Shown here piece after piece: positions 17,802-27,020 of a stretch of 64,000 nucleotides of DNA. The notes under the pieces were generated by a model, which saw nothing but the letters and a program-made list of their open reading frames with translations, did not search any database and was not told the DNA's origin. The stretch spans positions 3,387,027 to 3,451,026 of the forward strand of contig NZ_CP025096.1 in the NCBI RefSeq assembly GCF_002831565.1, read 5' to 3'. Every line of letters starts with the position of its first letter. Positions within the stretch are counted from its first letter, which is position 1. Origin of the DNA: Spirosoma pollinicola (lineage in GTDB: Bacteria > Bacteroidota > Bacteroidia > Cytophagales > Spirosomataceae). The translations under genes and the position numbers were made by a program.

Positions 17802-18482
17802 TTACTCCTTTACCCACTTCTCCATTCGCTCCCTGAATGTTTCTACTTTGGGTTTAGAAACCAGTTGGAGATACATGTTGTAGGGATTAGTGCGATAATA
17901 ATCCTGGTGATACACTTCTGCCGGGTAGAAAGCGGCAAAGGGTACGACCTGCGTAACGACCTTTCCCTGATGATGCCCAGACGTATTTTCGCGCTGGATA
18001 GCGGCCTCGATCCGAGCTTTCTCGCTGGGTGATCTGTAAAAAGCTGCCGAGCGATAATGCTTGCCAATATCCGGTCCTTGTCGGTTGAGTTGGGTCGCGT
18101 CGTGGCCCGCAAAAAACGCATTCAAAAGAATATCATACGAAATAACCTTCGGGTCGTAATATATCTGGACCGCTTCGGCATGGCCCGTCTGGTCAGTCCC
18201 GACTTGCTCATAGGTAGGGTATTCCAGATCGCCCCCGGCATAACCGGAAACAGCTTTGCGAACGCCTTTAAGCGACTGCATTTCTTCCTGAACGGCCCAG
18301 AAGCACCCACCTGCCAGCGTTGCCACGGCTTCGCCGGGCTTAAGCGTTGGTAATTTGGCGGGATTGATGTCGATGACTGTTTCGGTTTTCGGCGTGTCTG
18401 ATTGTTTGCCGCAGCCAACCACACCAAGCGTACACACTACAAGCCACCCGGCCAGAAACAGGACTAGTTTTCGGATCATCAT
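17802..18482 (-). CDS. msrA: Peptide-methionine (S)-S-oxide reductase, exported lipoprotein form
   Basis: The MsrA signature GGCFWAVQE is intact with catalytic Cys60, followed by GVRKAVSGYAGG and the TDQTGHAEAVQI and YHQDYY segments. The enzyme repairs oxidised methionine. The N-terminus from the ATG at 18482 is a lipoprotein signal with lipobox GVVGC, so it acts in the periplasm or on a membrane face. There is no Cys in the C-terminal part, so it looks like a one-Cys type that needs an external reductant for recycling. Earlier starts (18491, 18518) are possible but lengthen the signal. Confidence 0.93.
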   Translation of the reverse strand: MMIRKLVLFLAGWLVVCTLGVVGCGKQSDTPKTETVIDINPAKLPTLKPGEAVATLAGGCFWAVQEEMQSLKGVRKAVSGYAGGDLEYPTYEQVGTDQTGHAEAVQIYYDPKVISYDILLNAFFAGHDATQLNRQGPDIGKHYRSAAFYRSPSEKARIEAAIQRENTSGHHQGKVVTQVVPFAAFYPAEVYHQDYYRTNPYNMYLQLVSKPKVETFRERMEKWVKE

Positions 18483-18535
18483 GGGAGTCATATCAACCGT
18501 TGACAATAGTATAAACACCTAACAATATAAAGCAC

Positions 18536-18596
18536 ACGGATGGTACAGATTTTACGGATTTTATCCGCGGGAATCCGTAAAATCTGTGCCGTCCGT
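18536..18596. repeat. 25-bp near-perfect inverted repeat between divergent msrA and miaE
   Basis: Arms 18536-18560 and 18572-18596 (acggatggtacagattttac... and its complement) pair over 25 bases with very few mismatches and an 11-base loop. The word acagattttacggatt looks like a dispersed intergenic repeat. The position between divergent genes argues against a simple terminator role. Confidence 0.75.
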
Positions 18597-18651
18597 ATGC
18601 AAAAAGAAACTCTGCTTGCCTGGGTTCGTCAATAGTGTATGTAGCCATGGT

Positions 18652-18659
18652 TATCTTTG
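18652..18659 (+). promoter_or_regulatory. -7 box TATCTTTG before miaE
   Basis: Matches TAnnTTTG and is 48 bases before the ATG at 18707. It lies downstream of the first in-frame ATG (18635), which argues against that earlier start. Confidence 0.55.
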
Positions 18660-18706
18660 CGGGTATAAACCCGTTTCATCACCGAACAACCACCCTACCG
18701 TACCTC

Positions 18707-19303
18707 ATGTCGCTTACGACCTTAGGACTCGAACTTCCCACTGACCCCCGCTGGGTCAATATCGCCGAAATGAACATCGGTGAGATTTTGATAGACCATG
18801 CCTGGTGCGAACAGAAAGCCGCTTCGTCGTGCATCTCGCTCACTGTTCAATATTTCGATCAGCCAGTCATCGTGGATGTGCTGACACCCATTGTGGCCGA
18901 AGAGTGGGGCCATTTTCAGCGGGTATTGAAAGAACTGCGTAAGCGTAATATTCCACTTGGGCGGCATCGAAAGGATGACTATGTACACCAGGTAAGAACC
19001 CGACTGCGCCGGTCTATCAATGACTATAAAGAGCAGATGCTGGACAATCTGCTTATGAATGCCCTCATCGAAGCCCGAAGCTGCGAACGGTTTAAACTAC
19101 TCTCCGAACAGATTGCCGACGAAAGCCTACGGAAATTTTACCGTGAGCTTATGATCTCAGAAGCAGGTCATTATCGCACCTTCATTGAACTGGCTGAAAC
19201 GTATTTACCCGCCAAGCGTGTACGGGAACGCTGGAAAGAATTTCTTGCCGTTGAGGCCGACATCATTGCTAATCTGGCCGTTCGCGGTGACCGTATGCAT
19301 TGA
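18707..19303 (+). CDS. miaE: tRNA 2-methylthio-cis-ribozeatin hydroxylase (MiaE-like)
   Basis: A ferritin-like diiron protein of 198 residues. Metal-ligand segments are visible in order: ILIDHAWCEQKAAS, VAEEWGHFQRVL, ALIEARSCERFKLL and MISEAGHYRTFIEL, with the ExxH pairs expected of MiaE. The enzyme hydroxylates the isopentenyl side chain of the modified adenosine at tRNA position 37, using O2. The start at 18707 is chosen because the promoter box lies between it and the upstream ATG. Confidence 0.9.
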   Translation: MSLTTLGLELPTDPRWVNIAEMNIGEILIDHAWCEQKAASSCISLTVQYFDQPVIVDVLTPIVAEEWGHFQRVLKELRKRNIPLGRHRKDDYVHQVRTRLRRSINDYKEQMLDNLLMNALIEARSCERFKLLSEQIADESLRKFYRELMISEAGHYRTFIELAETYLPAKRVRERWKEFLAVEADIIANLAVRGDRMH

Positions 19304-19338
19304 TTTTTCTTTTCGTTACATTTTGAAAGGGATCAAAA

Positions 19339-19617
19339 ATGCTCAGAATTATGGACATGCATGTGTTGCCCTGGATTAAAGTATATACCCGACAGCCTGA
19401 TGGCCAATTGCTGACTGGGCTTGATTTGGTTGCGAATGCATCGCAAATAGTTGACTTTTCGGAGGTATTTGACCGGCTTCGACAACCTGTTTTTGAGCCA
19501 GCATTTTAGGCTAAACAATGGCTTGCTATCAAAGATTTAGCGCATAAATGTGGGGAAACAGATACGCTTTATCTCAAACAGATTGATGAATTTATCAACC
19601 TATTTAACCGAAATTGA
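19339..19617 (+). pseudogene. Small ORF interrupted by one in-frame stop
   Basis: From an ATG at 19339 a frame of 56 codons runs to a TAG at 19507-19509. The same frame then continues for another 35 codons (AKQWLAIKDLAHKCGETDTL...) to a TGA at 19615-19617. Together they would make a 92-codon small protein with plausible codon use. I recognise no family. Either a short functional ORF or a decayed gene with a nonsense mutation; the small size leaves the call uncertain. Confidence 0.35.
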
Positions 19618-19681
19618 CTGTCAGGTAGGTTATATTTACTGTTCGGCTGACTAACTTTTCGACTCGCCGAACAATCGAATC

Positions 19682-22600
19682 TTGACTTTCCTTCAACAAA
19701 CAGCCCAACGAATTTTCGACGCCCACGGCCCCAGCCTGAACGATGTATGGGTGATTTTGCCCACACGCCGGGCGGTATCCGTGTTCTTAGATGAATTAGC
19801 GGCTCTCTCCGATCGGCCATTTCTGGCGCCCCATGCCCTGGCTGTCGACGATTTCATTACGCAGGCCGCAGGGGTTCAACTGATTGACTCGGTTAGCCTG
19901 CTCTTTGAGCTATATGATATTTTTAAGGAGATCGACCCCCTGGTCGAGTTCGAACAGTTTATTGGCTGGGCGTCTATCTTGCTGGCCGATTTTGACCGTA
20001 TCGATCAGTATCTCGTCAATCCACACGAACTGTTCAGCTACCTCACGGCTGCTAAAGCCCTCGAACGCTGGCAGGTCGAGTTGCCGCCCAATGCCAATCC
20101 CATTACCGAAACACCCGGCACAGCCCGTTATTTCAAACTGTTTGAGAACCTGCAAACCGCTTATCATGCGCTGCATAAACGGTTGAATGAGCAACATCTG
20201 GCGTATCGGGGTATGGCCTACCGGTTGCTGGCGCAAAATGTCGAATCGCTGATTCGGGATAATCTGGCCTACGAACGGGTGTATTTTGTGGGTTTTAACG
20301 CGCTCAGTAGGGCCGAAGAGCACATCATTAAGCTACTTGTCGATGCGCAGAAAGCAGAACTCATCTGGGATGCCGATCAGTATTACATGAACGACAGGCG
20401 GCAGGAAGCGGGCGAATTCCTGCGCCGATACAAGGAGAACGGCTGGTTTTTTTCGAAGCAGAACCACGAAGACCTGGCCCAGCAATCCAGTAATTTGCTA
20501 GGTTCGGAAAAAAACATCCGGGTCGTTGGCGTACCCAACGCCAGTATGCAGACGAAGGTTGCCGGTAAAATTTATAGTGAATGGCAAGCTTCAGCGGGGC
20601 AGGGGGGAGCCACAACGCCACGCCCTAAAACGGCTATTGTGCTGGCCGATGAAACGCTGTTGGTGCCAGTGCTTTACGCACTCGACGAAAACGTGACCGA
20701 CCTGAACGTGACGATGGGCTTGTCGTTGCGGTCATCGCTGATGTTTACGCTGGTCGATACGTTGTTTGAGATGCAGCGAACCGTGCATGAGTTCAGAACG
20801 CGGGATGGTCGTGATTTGAAGATTCCCAAATTCCACCACCGCCACATAGTCAAGCTGCTCAATCACCCGTTTTTGAAGCAATACGAGCGTATTCATGGGC
20901 TGATGTGGCCGGGCGAGGTATTGCCAACGGGCGAAGTCCTGCCGCCGGAGCCGCTCTTTCAGTGGATTGCCAAAGAAATTGTGAAGAACCAGCGGGTGTA
21001 CCTGACCGAAAAAGAAATCAGGGAACTTGGGCAGGATGACCCGCTCGTGCAGGTATTATTTACCCGCTGGCCTAATGAGGAGCCCATGAAGGCCATCCGC
21101 ACGTTTTACGCGCTGATTGACCTGCTGCGCGATGTTTATCGCACGAGTCAGGATGCTATCGAAATTGAATACCTATACCTGTTTTTTACCCTGCTCAAGC
21201 AACTCGAAGCCACTCTCGATCGGCAGACGGAGACCCTAGCCCGAAACCCAAAAAGTGCTGCTCCCGAAGATCATGCTGCTGTTACGGTGCGGAGTTTCAG
21301 GCAGTTTCTCTACGAACTGATACGACAAACGAGTATTCCGTTTACCAGCGAAGGGAAGAGTCAGTTGCAAATAATGGGGATGCTCGAAACGCGGGCTTTA
21401 GATTTTGAACGGGTCATTATCCTGTCGGTAAACGAGGGTGTCCTGCCACAGTCACGCAAGCTAAACTCGTTGATTCCCTTCGATATAGCCTCCGAATTGA
21501 TGCTTCCCACCTATCGGGAACAGGAAGCTGTGATGGCTTACCATTTTTACCGGCTTTTACAACGGGCGAGCGAGGTTGTGCTGTTATACACAACGTCAAC
21601 CGATGCGTATGGCAGTAGTAAGGGTGAGCCAAGTCGGTTTATCCGCCAGCTCGAACATGAACTGGTGCCCCAGTCAAACGGACTGGTTCGGATAAGCCAC
21701 CCCACGGTTCGCTTTGGCCGGGAAGGAAATACGAAAGAAGCGGATCTGACCCAATTGCGGGTTCAGAAAACCGAACGCATTCGGGAGGATTTGATTACGT
21801 TGCTAACGACCAAAGGCATATATCCGTCGTATCTGAATCAATTTGTGAGTTGTTCCATGCGGTTTTACTTTAGCCGTATTGTGAACATCAGCGAAGAAGA
21901 AGATATTGAAGAGAAAATGGGCGCGGCTGAATTTGGCAGCTGGCTGCATAAAGTAATGGAGCGACTGGATCTTGAGTATCGACTCAAGGCCCTACCCATA
22001 GACGAGGCAATCATAAAAAACCTGCTGGAAGAAGAGTTTGCTATTTCCAACAAAGGGCGGGTCATAGAGTCGGGCATGAATTTACTGTTGTATGACCTGG
22101 CACAAAAACTCATGCTCGATTTCCAGCGGCAACAAAACGCATTGTCGGGCTTAACCGTCATAGGTACGGAACAAACCCTCGAAACCTTCCTGACGGTTCC
22201 CGTACAAGGACGTGCGCCAATCAGGGTGCGGATTGCCGGTAAGATTGACCGAATTGAGCAATATGACGGAAAAATTCGTATCGTCGATTATAAAACCGGT
22301 AAGGTTCACCTGTCCGAAAAAACACCTCCAGATTTAGTAGAAAAGCTATTGCATGATGGCGACTCCGAAAAAATGCGGCAGTTGTGGCTGTATCGCTATC
22401 TGGCTCTGAAAAATATTAGCGAGCATGGTGGATTGCCCCGCGACCGAGCTAAAAAGGATATTTTTCAAACAGATGGCTTGCCTGTAGAAGCCGGATTTTA
22501 TTCATTTCGCGACATTAGCGGAGGGTTCAGGTCGAACCCGGTTCGGTTTGGCGACGATGATAGCCCGGCGCAATACATTCAGGATTCGGAAGAGTTGTTG

Positions 22601-22705
22601 CAGCAGCTTATTCAACAGTTACTCGATTCTGAGGTGCCGTTTAAGAAAACAGATAAGCTCGAAACCTGCCAATATTGCGATTATAAGGGTATCTGCGGGC
22701 GTTGA
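19682..22705 (+). CDS. AddB-like PD-(D/E)XK nuclease, inactive-helicase type
   Basis: A 1007-residue protein. The start is the TTG at 19682, since an in-frame stop lies at 19652 and no ATG lies between. The N-terminal part (VWVILPTRRAVSVFLDEL) has the helicase-like fold without an intact Walker A loop, as in AddB. The C-terminal nuclease has AGKIDRIE (~855) and IVDYKTGK (~868). Four Cys (one near 724 in SCSMRFYF and three at the end in CQYCDYKGIC) match the iron-sulfur clamp of AddB. It likely works with an AddA/RecB-like helicase in double-strand-break repair; that partner is not in this window. Confidence 0.88.
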   Translation: MTFLQQTAQRIFDAHGPSLNDVWVILPTRRAVSVFLDELAALSDRPFLAPHALAVDDFITQAAGVQLIDSVSLLFELYDIFKEIDPLVEFEQFIGWASILLADFDRIDQYLVNPHELFSYLTAAKALERWQVELPPNANPITETPGTARYFKLFENLQTAYHALHKRLNEQHLAYRGMAYRLLAQNVESLIRDNLAYERVYFVGFNALSRAEEHIIKLLVDAQKAELIWDADQYYMNDRRQEAGEFLRRYKENGWFFSKQNHEDLAQQSSNLLGSEKNIRVVGVPNASMQTKVAGKIYSEWQASAGQGGATTPRPKTAIVLADETLLVPVLYALDENVTDLNVTMGLSLRSSLMFTLVDTLFEMQRTVHEFRTRDGRDLKIPKFHHRHIVKLLNHPFLKQYERIHGLMWPGEVLPTGEVLPPEPLFQWIAKEIVKNQRVYLTEKEIRELGQDDPLVQVLFTRWPNEEPMKAIRTFYALIDLLRDVYRTSQDAIEIEYLYLFFTLLKQLEATLDRQTETLARNPKSAAPEDHAAVTVRSFRQFLYELIRQTSIPFTSEGKSQLQIMGMLETRALDFERVIILSVNEGVLPQSRKLNSLIPFDIASELMLPTYREQEAVMAYHFYRLLQRASEVVLLYTTSTDAYGSSKGEPSRFIRQLEHELVPQSNGLVRISHPTVRFGREGNTKEADLTQLRVQKTERIREDLITLLTTKGIYPSYLNQFVSCSMRFYFSRIVNISEEEDIEEKMGAAEFGSWLHKVMERLDLEYRLKALPIDEAIIKNLLEEEFAISNKGRVIESGMNLLLYDLAQKLMLDFQRQQNALSGLTVIGTEQTLETFLTVPVQGRAPIRVRIAGKIDRIEQYDGKIRIVDYKTGKVHLSEKTPPDLVEKLLHDGDSEKMRQLWLYRYLALKNISEHGGLPRDRAKKDIFQTDGLPVEAGFYSFRDISGGFRSNPVRFGDDDSPAQYIQDSEELLQQLIQQLLDSEVPFKKTDKLETCQYCDYKGICGR

Positions 22706-22711
22706 TACCGC

Positions 22712-23623
22712 TCAGGAATACAGATTAAATGCGTTGGTTAACGCCTGTAATGTTGGCGTCAGACTCGATTGCTTATAGCAAATCGCTGCCTTGATAACTA
22801 CGTCGGTAAGCAGAGAGCCGTCGGCATTGACCAGCTCTTTGCTCACCACCCCCCGAATGGCCGATGTATCGAAAAAGGTAGGGACAAAAGCGATCCCAAT
22901 GCCCAGACTAACCAGACCACTGAGTAACTCGATTGACGAAACCTCCTGCACAATAGCTCCTTCGCGGCTGAACCCCGCCTTATTGCACATTCGTTCAAGA
23001 TCATCATATACGGTATGAATAGACCGATTGATGTCAACCCATTTTTCACTAATTAGCTGTTCCAGCCTTAGCGATTTTTCGTTGGCCAGGGGGTGTTTAT
23101 CTGATAGTAATACCTTCACATAGCCGGTCTTGAAATCAACACCATTCAGTTGATGAAACTTGACGGGAAGCAGCGTAACACCCAGGTCAACGGTGCCGGC
23201 CATTAACGCATCCTGTACGGCGAGATGGGTCGAAAACTCAACGATTTTAATGTCCAGCGTTGGAAACTGCTGCGAACAAACTGTCAGAATATCCAGAATC
23301 CGGCTCCGAATCATCATTCGGTAAGTACCCAGTTTTATTTCTTTTTGAGCCAACCCAATTTTTCGGGTAGCTTCGATGGCCTTTTCGGACGACAGTAAAA
23401 TCGTTCGGGCTTCTTCCAGGAAGAACTTACCCGCAACCGTGAGTTCAACTTTATGAAGCAATTTTAATTTTTCCTGCAAAAACAAGTCAACCCCCACTTC
23501 TGCCTCCAATAATTTAATTTGCTGACTGAGAGCTGGTTGAGAGACAGATAGTCGTTTAGCCGCCCGACCAAAGTGAAGCTCATCCGCAACGGCAACGTAG
23601 TAGCGTAATCGCCTTAATTCCAT
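22712..23623 (-). CDS. LysR-type transcriptional regulator
   Basis: The 303-residue protein has the N-terminal winged HTH (FGRAAKRLSVSQPALSQQIK, ~18-37) and a substrate-binding domain of normal length. It is divergent from the catabolic run beginning with DUF3237, with a strong palindrome just upstream of its own start. By family behaviour it should sense an intermediate of that pathway and repress its own gene while activating the other direction; this is inferred from layout. Confidence 0.92.
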   Translation of the reverse strand: MELRRLRYYVAVADELHFGRAAKRLSVSQPALSQQIKLLEAEVGVDLFLQEKLKLLHKVELTVAGKFFLEEARTILLSSEKAIEATRKIGLAQKEIKLGTYRMMIRSRILDILTVCSQQFPTLDIKIVEFSTHLAVQDALMAGTVDLGVTLLPVKFHQLNGVDFKTGYVKVLLSDKHPLANEKSLRLEQLISEKWVDINRSIHTVYDDLERMCNKAGFSREGAIVQEVSSIELLSGLVSLGIGIAFVPTFFDTSAIRGVVSKELVNADGSLLTDVVIKAAICYKQSSLTPTLQALTNAFNLYS

Positions 23624-23629
23624 CGTTTT

Positions 23630-23666
23630 GTAATTTTGTGATAAGTTTTTCTTATCACAAGATTAC
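23630..23666. promoter_or_regulatory. Palindromic operator between LysR gene and catabolic genes
   Basis: Arms ttgtgataag and cttatcacaa are perfect 10-bp complements around a 5-base T loop. The symmetry extends outward to gtaat/attac with one mismatch, giving 16 bp per arm. It begins only 7 bases from the ATG of the LysR gene. It fits a LysR binding site; it is too close to the start codon to be only a terminator. Confidence 0.75.
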
Positions 23667-23751
23667 AAAAAACAATTAGACTTTAGGGGTATTTTTTTAG
23701 ATTATTGTAGGCTGGACGAGTTTCCGATTCCTGCATCTCTCTTTTATACGT

Positions 23752-24294
23752 ATGAACCCACGGATCATTCCTGTATTCTTATTTAGCCTGTCACTTTTCG
23801 TCAGCTTGCAGGCGATAGCGCAGAAAACAGAAGTCCCGGCAGCACCCGGCCTGGTGTTCATTGGTCAGCTCAACGTGAAGGTCGGCGCTCCTTATGTAGT
23901 GGGGGAAACGCCACACGGCCTGCGCCGAATTATCCCGATTTTGGGTGGCACCGTAGAAGGCCCCGATCTGAAAGGCGAAATTCTGCCGGGAGGTGCCGAC
24001 TGGCAAATCGTTCGGAAAGATGGGGTGGCTGAATTGGAAGCGCATTATCAGTTTAAAACCGACGATGGCGTAATTATTTACATCAAAAATGTTGGATTGC
24101 GTGTTGCCACCCCCGAAGTTGCCGCCCGCATTGCGCGTGGGGAGCAGGTAAGCCAATCGGAATATTACTTTCGGACTATACCTCAATTTGAAGCACCCGC
24201 AGGAAAATACGCCTGGATGAACAACGCTCTTTTTGTTTGTAAAGCGTTTCGAAACCCGGAAAATGTTGTCATTCAAATCTGGAAACTTCTTTAA
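23752..24294 (+). CDS. Secreted DUF3237 protein
   Basis: The 180-residue product has a signal peptide (MNPRIIPVFLFSLSLFVSLQAIAQ) and the DUF3237 pattern: LNVKVGAPYVVGETPHGLRR, ILGGTVEGPDLKGEILPGGADWQ and YFRTIPQFEAPAGKYAWMN. The family has no firm function, but it often sits in aromatic-compound or CoA-ester gene clusters, and this copy leads such a cluster. Mature protein probably periplasmic. Confidence 0.85.
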   Translation: MNPRIIPVFLFSLSLFVSLQAIAQKTEVPAAPGLVFIGQLNVKVGAPYVVGETPHGLRRIIPILGGTVEGPDLKGEILPGGADWQIVRKDGVAELEAHYQFKTDDGVIIYIKNVGLRVATPEVAARIARGEQVSQSEYYFRTIPQFEAPAGKYAWMNNALFVCKAFRNPENVVIQIWKLL

Positions 24295-24324
24295 GCCGCC
24301 GTCTACTCTTTAATTTTTCATTTT

Positions 24325-25101
24325 ATGGCTGAACCGTCGAACTGGCTGAACGTTGAGCAACGTGACAACCTCCTGTTTATACAACTTACCCGCCCCGAAA
24401 AACGGAATGCCATTAATGATTCGCTGCTATTAAGTCTGGAAGCTATTTTTCTGGCCATTCCAGATGACGTGAAGTGCGTGGTGCTCTATGCTGATGGTGC
24501 CCATTTCAGTGCAGGCCTTGATCTGTCAGAGTTGCAGGAACGGGATGTGATCGCAGGACTGCATCATTCGCGAATGTGGCACCGGGTACTGGATCGTATT
24601 CAATTTGGTACCGTGCCCGTGGTGGCCGTATTGACAGGCGCTTGTGTGGGCGGGGGACTCGAAATTGCTGCGGCCTGTCATATCCGTGTGGCCGAACAAA
24701 GCACCTTTTATGCCTTACCCGAAGGCCAGCGTGGTATTTTCGTGGGCGGTGGAGCGTCGGTACGGCTTCCGAAACTGATTGGTATGGCTCGCATGGCTGA
24801 TATGATGTTTACGGGCCGGGTTATTTCGGCTGATGAAGGGGTAGGGATGGGCCTGTCGCAGTATCTCGTGCCTACTGGTGAAGGACTTCCCAAAGGGATT
24901 GAACTGGCCACGAAAATTGCACAGAATTCGCCCATGACCAATTATGCCCTGATGCATGTTCTGCCCCGTATTGCCGACTCAAATCAGTCGGAAGGGTTAA
25001 TGCTCGAAAGTTTGATGGCCACTATTGCCCAATCGTCGCCCGAGGCCAAACAACGGCTCAGCGACTTTCTGGAGGGAAGAGCCAAAAAAGTAGGGGAGTG
25101 A
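24325..25101 (+). CDS. Enoyl-CoA hydratase/isomerase family (crotonase)
   Basis: A 258-residue crotonase-fold enzyme with FSAGLDLSEL (61-70) and GACVGGGLE (105-113) forming the oxyanion hole, and Glu133 in LPEGQRGIF, a position used for catalysis in many hydratases. With a feruloyl-CoA-synthase-like ligase next to it, the natural guess is hydration, with or without aldol cleavage, of a cinnamoyl-type CoA ester. The motifs alone do not separate hydratase from hydratase-lyase. Confidence 0.85.
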   Translation: MAEPSNWLNVEQRDNLLFIQLTRPEKRNAINDSLLLSLEAIFLAIPDDVKCVVLYADGAHFSAGLDLSELQERDVIAGLHHSRMWHRVLDRIQFGTVPVVAVLTGACVGGGLEIAAACHIRVAEQSTFYALPEGQRGIFVGGGASVRLPKLIGMARMADMMFTGRVISADEGVGMGLSQYLVPTGEGLPKGIELATKIAQNSPMTNYALMHVLPRIADSNQSEGLMLESLMATIAQSSPEAKQRLSDFLEGRAKKVGE

Positions 25102-25120
25102 AATAGGGTTTTTGGTATCC

Positions 25121-25202
25121 GGTTTTCGGTACACACGTCCATAGTCTAATAGATCGACCCACTACACTTGTCACGAACCTCTAAGTACCGTAAACCGTAA
25201 AC
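25121..25202. repeat. Inverted ggttt-cggtac words before the CoA ligase gene
   Basis: Copies of ggttttcggtac (25121-25132) and the inverted gtaccgtaaaccgtaaac (25185-25202) frame the gap. Related gtttacggttttcggt words occur at 35803-35842. Pairing is partial, so the structure is weaker than the other palindromes. Confidence 0.45.
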
Positions 25203-25204
25203 AA

Positions 25205-27001
25205 ATGTCCTTCAAGCAAGTAGCGTTCGGACCGACAAAAACCCACAAGACGGTGCATGCCGACGGGACAATCCATTTGCGACTGGATCAACCCCTGGGC
25301 GACTATCCTGAAAAACTGACAGAGAAACTGGTCTTTTGGGCCGAAACTCAACCCGACTGCACGTTTCTGGCCCGCCGAAACGCTTCAGGAAACTGGGTTC
25401 CGTATTCGTACGCACAAACGCTGCGGGCGGTTCGTGCCATTGCACAATACCTGCTGAATCAGCAACTCGGGCCAGATGAAACGGTCGTTATTTTGTCGGA
25501 AAATAGCCTTGAGCACGCCCTTCTGGCGCTGGCGGCTACCTATATTGGCATACCCTACTCGCCCATATCATCGGCTTACTCGCTGGTGTCGAAAGATTTA
25601 GGACGCCTGCAACATTGCCTGGAATGCATGACACCCAGCGTCATTTTCGCTCAGAATAATCGTGTGTATTTAAAGGCGCTAACGCTGGCAAAGTCGTTAT
25701 TCCCTGAGGCTATAATCTGTACCGTCGAGGAGAGTGAAGAGACAAATTTTGCTGACGTACTGAATACGGAAGCCACCGAAGCCGTTGATCTGGCCTTTGC
25801 GAAGGTAACCGCCGATACGGTCGCCAAAGTCCTGTTTACGTCTGGGTCGACCGGCTCGCCAAAAGGGGTCATCAACACCCAGCGAATGTGGTGCGCCAAT
25901 TTGCAGCAGATCACGCAGGTCTTTCCATTTATGGCGAGCGAGCCGCCTGTTTTCATCGACTGGTTACCCTGGAACCATACGTTTGGCGGTAATCATAATC
26001 TCGGCCTGGCGCTCTACAACGGCGGAACTTTATATATCGACGATGGCAAGCCAACACCCGACGGAATTGACATAACTGTGCAGAATCTGCGCGAAATTTC
26101 ACCAACGGCTTATTTTAATGTGCCGAAGGGCTTTGACATGCTCATTCCCTTTCTGGAACGGGAGCCCACCCTCCGACAAACTTTTTTTGCCCGGTTGAAT
26201 ATCCTGTTCTATGCGGGAGCCACCTTAGCACAGCCGGTCTGGAATCGGCTGGAAGAGCTGGCCGTTGCCACTATTGGCAAACGAATTCCCATCATTACCG
26301 GTTTGGGTTGCACCGAATCGGGGCCGTCGGCCATGTTTGCAAACTGGGGTGGGAGTTTTTCGGGCTTGCTGGGCGTGCCGGTGGCGGGAATGGACGTGAA
26401 GTTAGTGCCCGACGGTGATAAGCTCGAAGCCCGCTACAAAGCCCCGAACGTTACACCCGGCTACTGGCGCAATGAAGCCGCGACCCGGCAAACGTTTGAC
26501 GACGAGGGCTATTATCGAACGGGCGATGCCGTAAAATTCCTTGACGAAAACGACCCCGACAAGGGCCTTGTTTTTGATGGTCGCATTGCCGAAGACTTTA
26601 AACTCTCAACGGGAACCTGGGTGAACGTAGGCATCCTCAAAGCTAAAATCATCAGTCAGGGATCGCCTGTTGTGCAGGATGTGGTTATTGCCGGGCTCGA
26701 CCGTAATTATGTGGGTATTCTGCTATTTCTGAACGCCGATGCCTGTCGTAAACTGACGGATCAGCCCCCCGAAATACACCCAGCCAGCGTGTTTGACCAT
26801 CCAACAATCACGGACTATGTCGATAAGCTGCTGGTACAACTAAATCAAACAGCAAGGGGTAGCTCAGACCGGGTCGAACGGGTATTGATTGCTCTTGACC
26901 CACCGTCAATTGACCGGGGCGAAATCACTGATAAAGGCTCGCTCAATCAGCGGGCTATTCTAAAACACAGGGCACAGTTGATCGACGCCCTTTTTAACTA
27001 A
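25205..27001 (+). CDS. Feruloyl-CoA synthase-like AMP-forming ligase
   Basis: A 598-residue ANL ligase with the phosphate loop FTSGSTGSPKG (211-221). The region IDWLPWNHTFGGNHNLG and the long DGKPTPDGIDITVQNLREISPT segment resemble feruloyl-CoA synthases more than acetyl- or fatty acyl-CoA ligases. It would activate a hydroxycinnamate to its CoA ester with ATP. Neighbours (crotonase before; amidohydrolase and MFS carrier after) support aromatic acid use. I leave the symbol blank because the substrate is inferred. Confidence 0.8.
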   Translation: MSFKQVAFGPTKTHKTVHADGTIHLRLDQPLGDYPEKLTEKLVFWAETQPDCTFLARRNASGNWVPYSYAQTLRAVRAIAQYLLNQQLGPDETVVILSENSLEHALLALAATYIGIPYSPISSAYSLVSKDLGRLQHCLECMTPSVIFAQNNRVYLKALTLAKSLFPEAIICTVEESEETNFADVLNTEATEAVDLAFAKVTADTVAKVLFTSGSTGSPKGVINTQRMWCANLQQITQVFPFMASEPPVFIDWLPWNHTFGGNHNLGLALYNGGTLYIDDGKPTPDGIDITVQNLREISPTAYFNVPKGFDMLIPFLEREPTLRQTFFARLNILFYAGATLAQPVWNRLEELAVATIGKRIPIITGLGCTESGPSAMFANWGGSFSGLLGVPVAGMDVKLVPDGDKLEARYKAPNVTPGYWRNEAATRQTFDDEGYYRTGDAVKFLDENDPDKGLVFDGRIAEDFKLSTGTWVNVGILKAKIISQGSPVVQDVVIAGLDRNYVGILLFLNADACRKLTDQPPEIHPASVFDHPTITDYVDKLLVQLNQTARGSSDRVERVLIALDPPSIDRGEITDKGSLNQRAILKHRAQLIDALFN

Positions 27002-27020
27002 CAAATTGACTAACAGCCCA

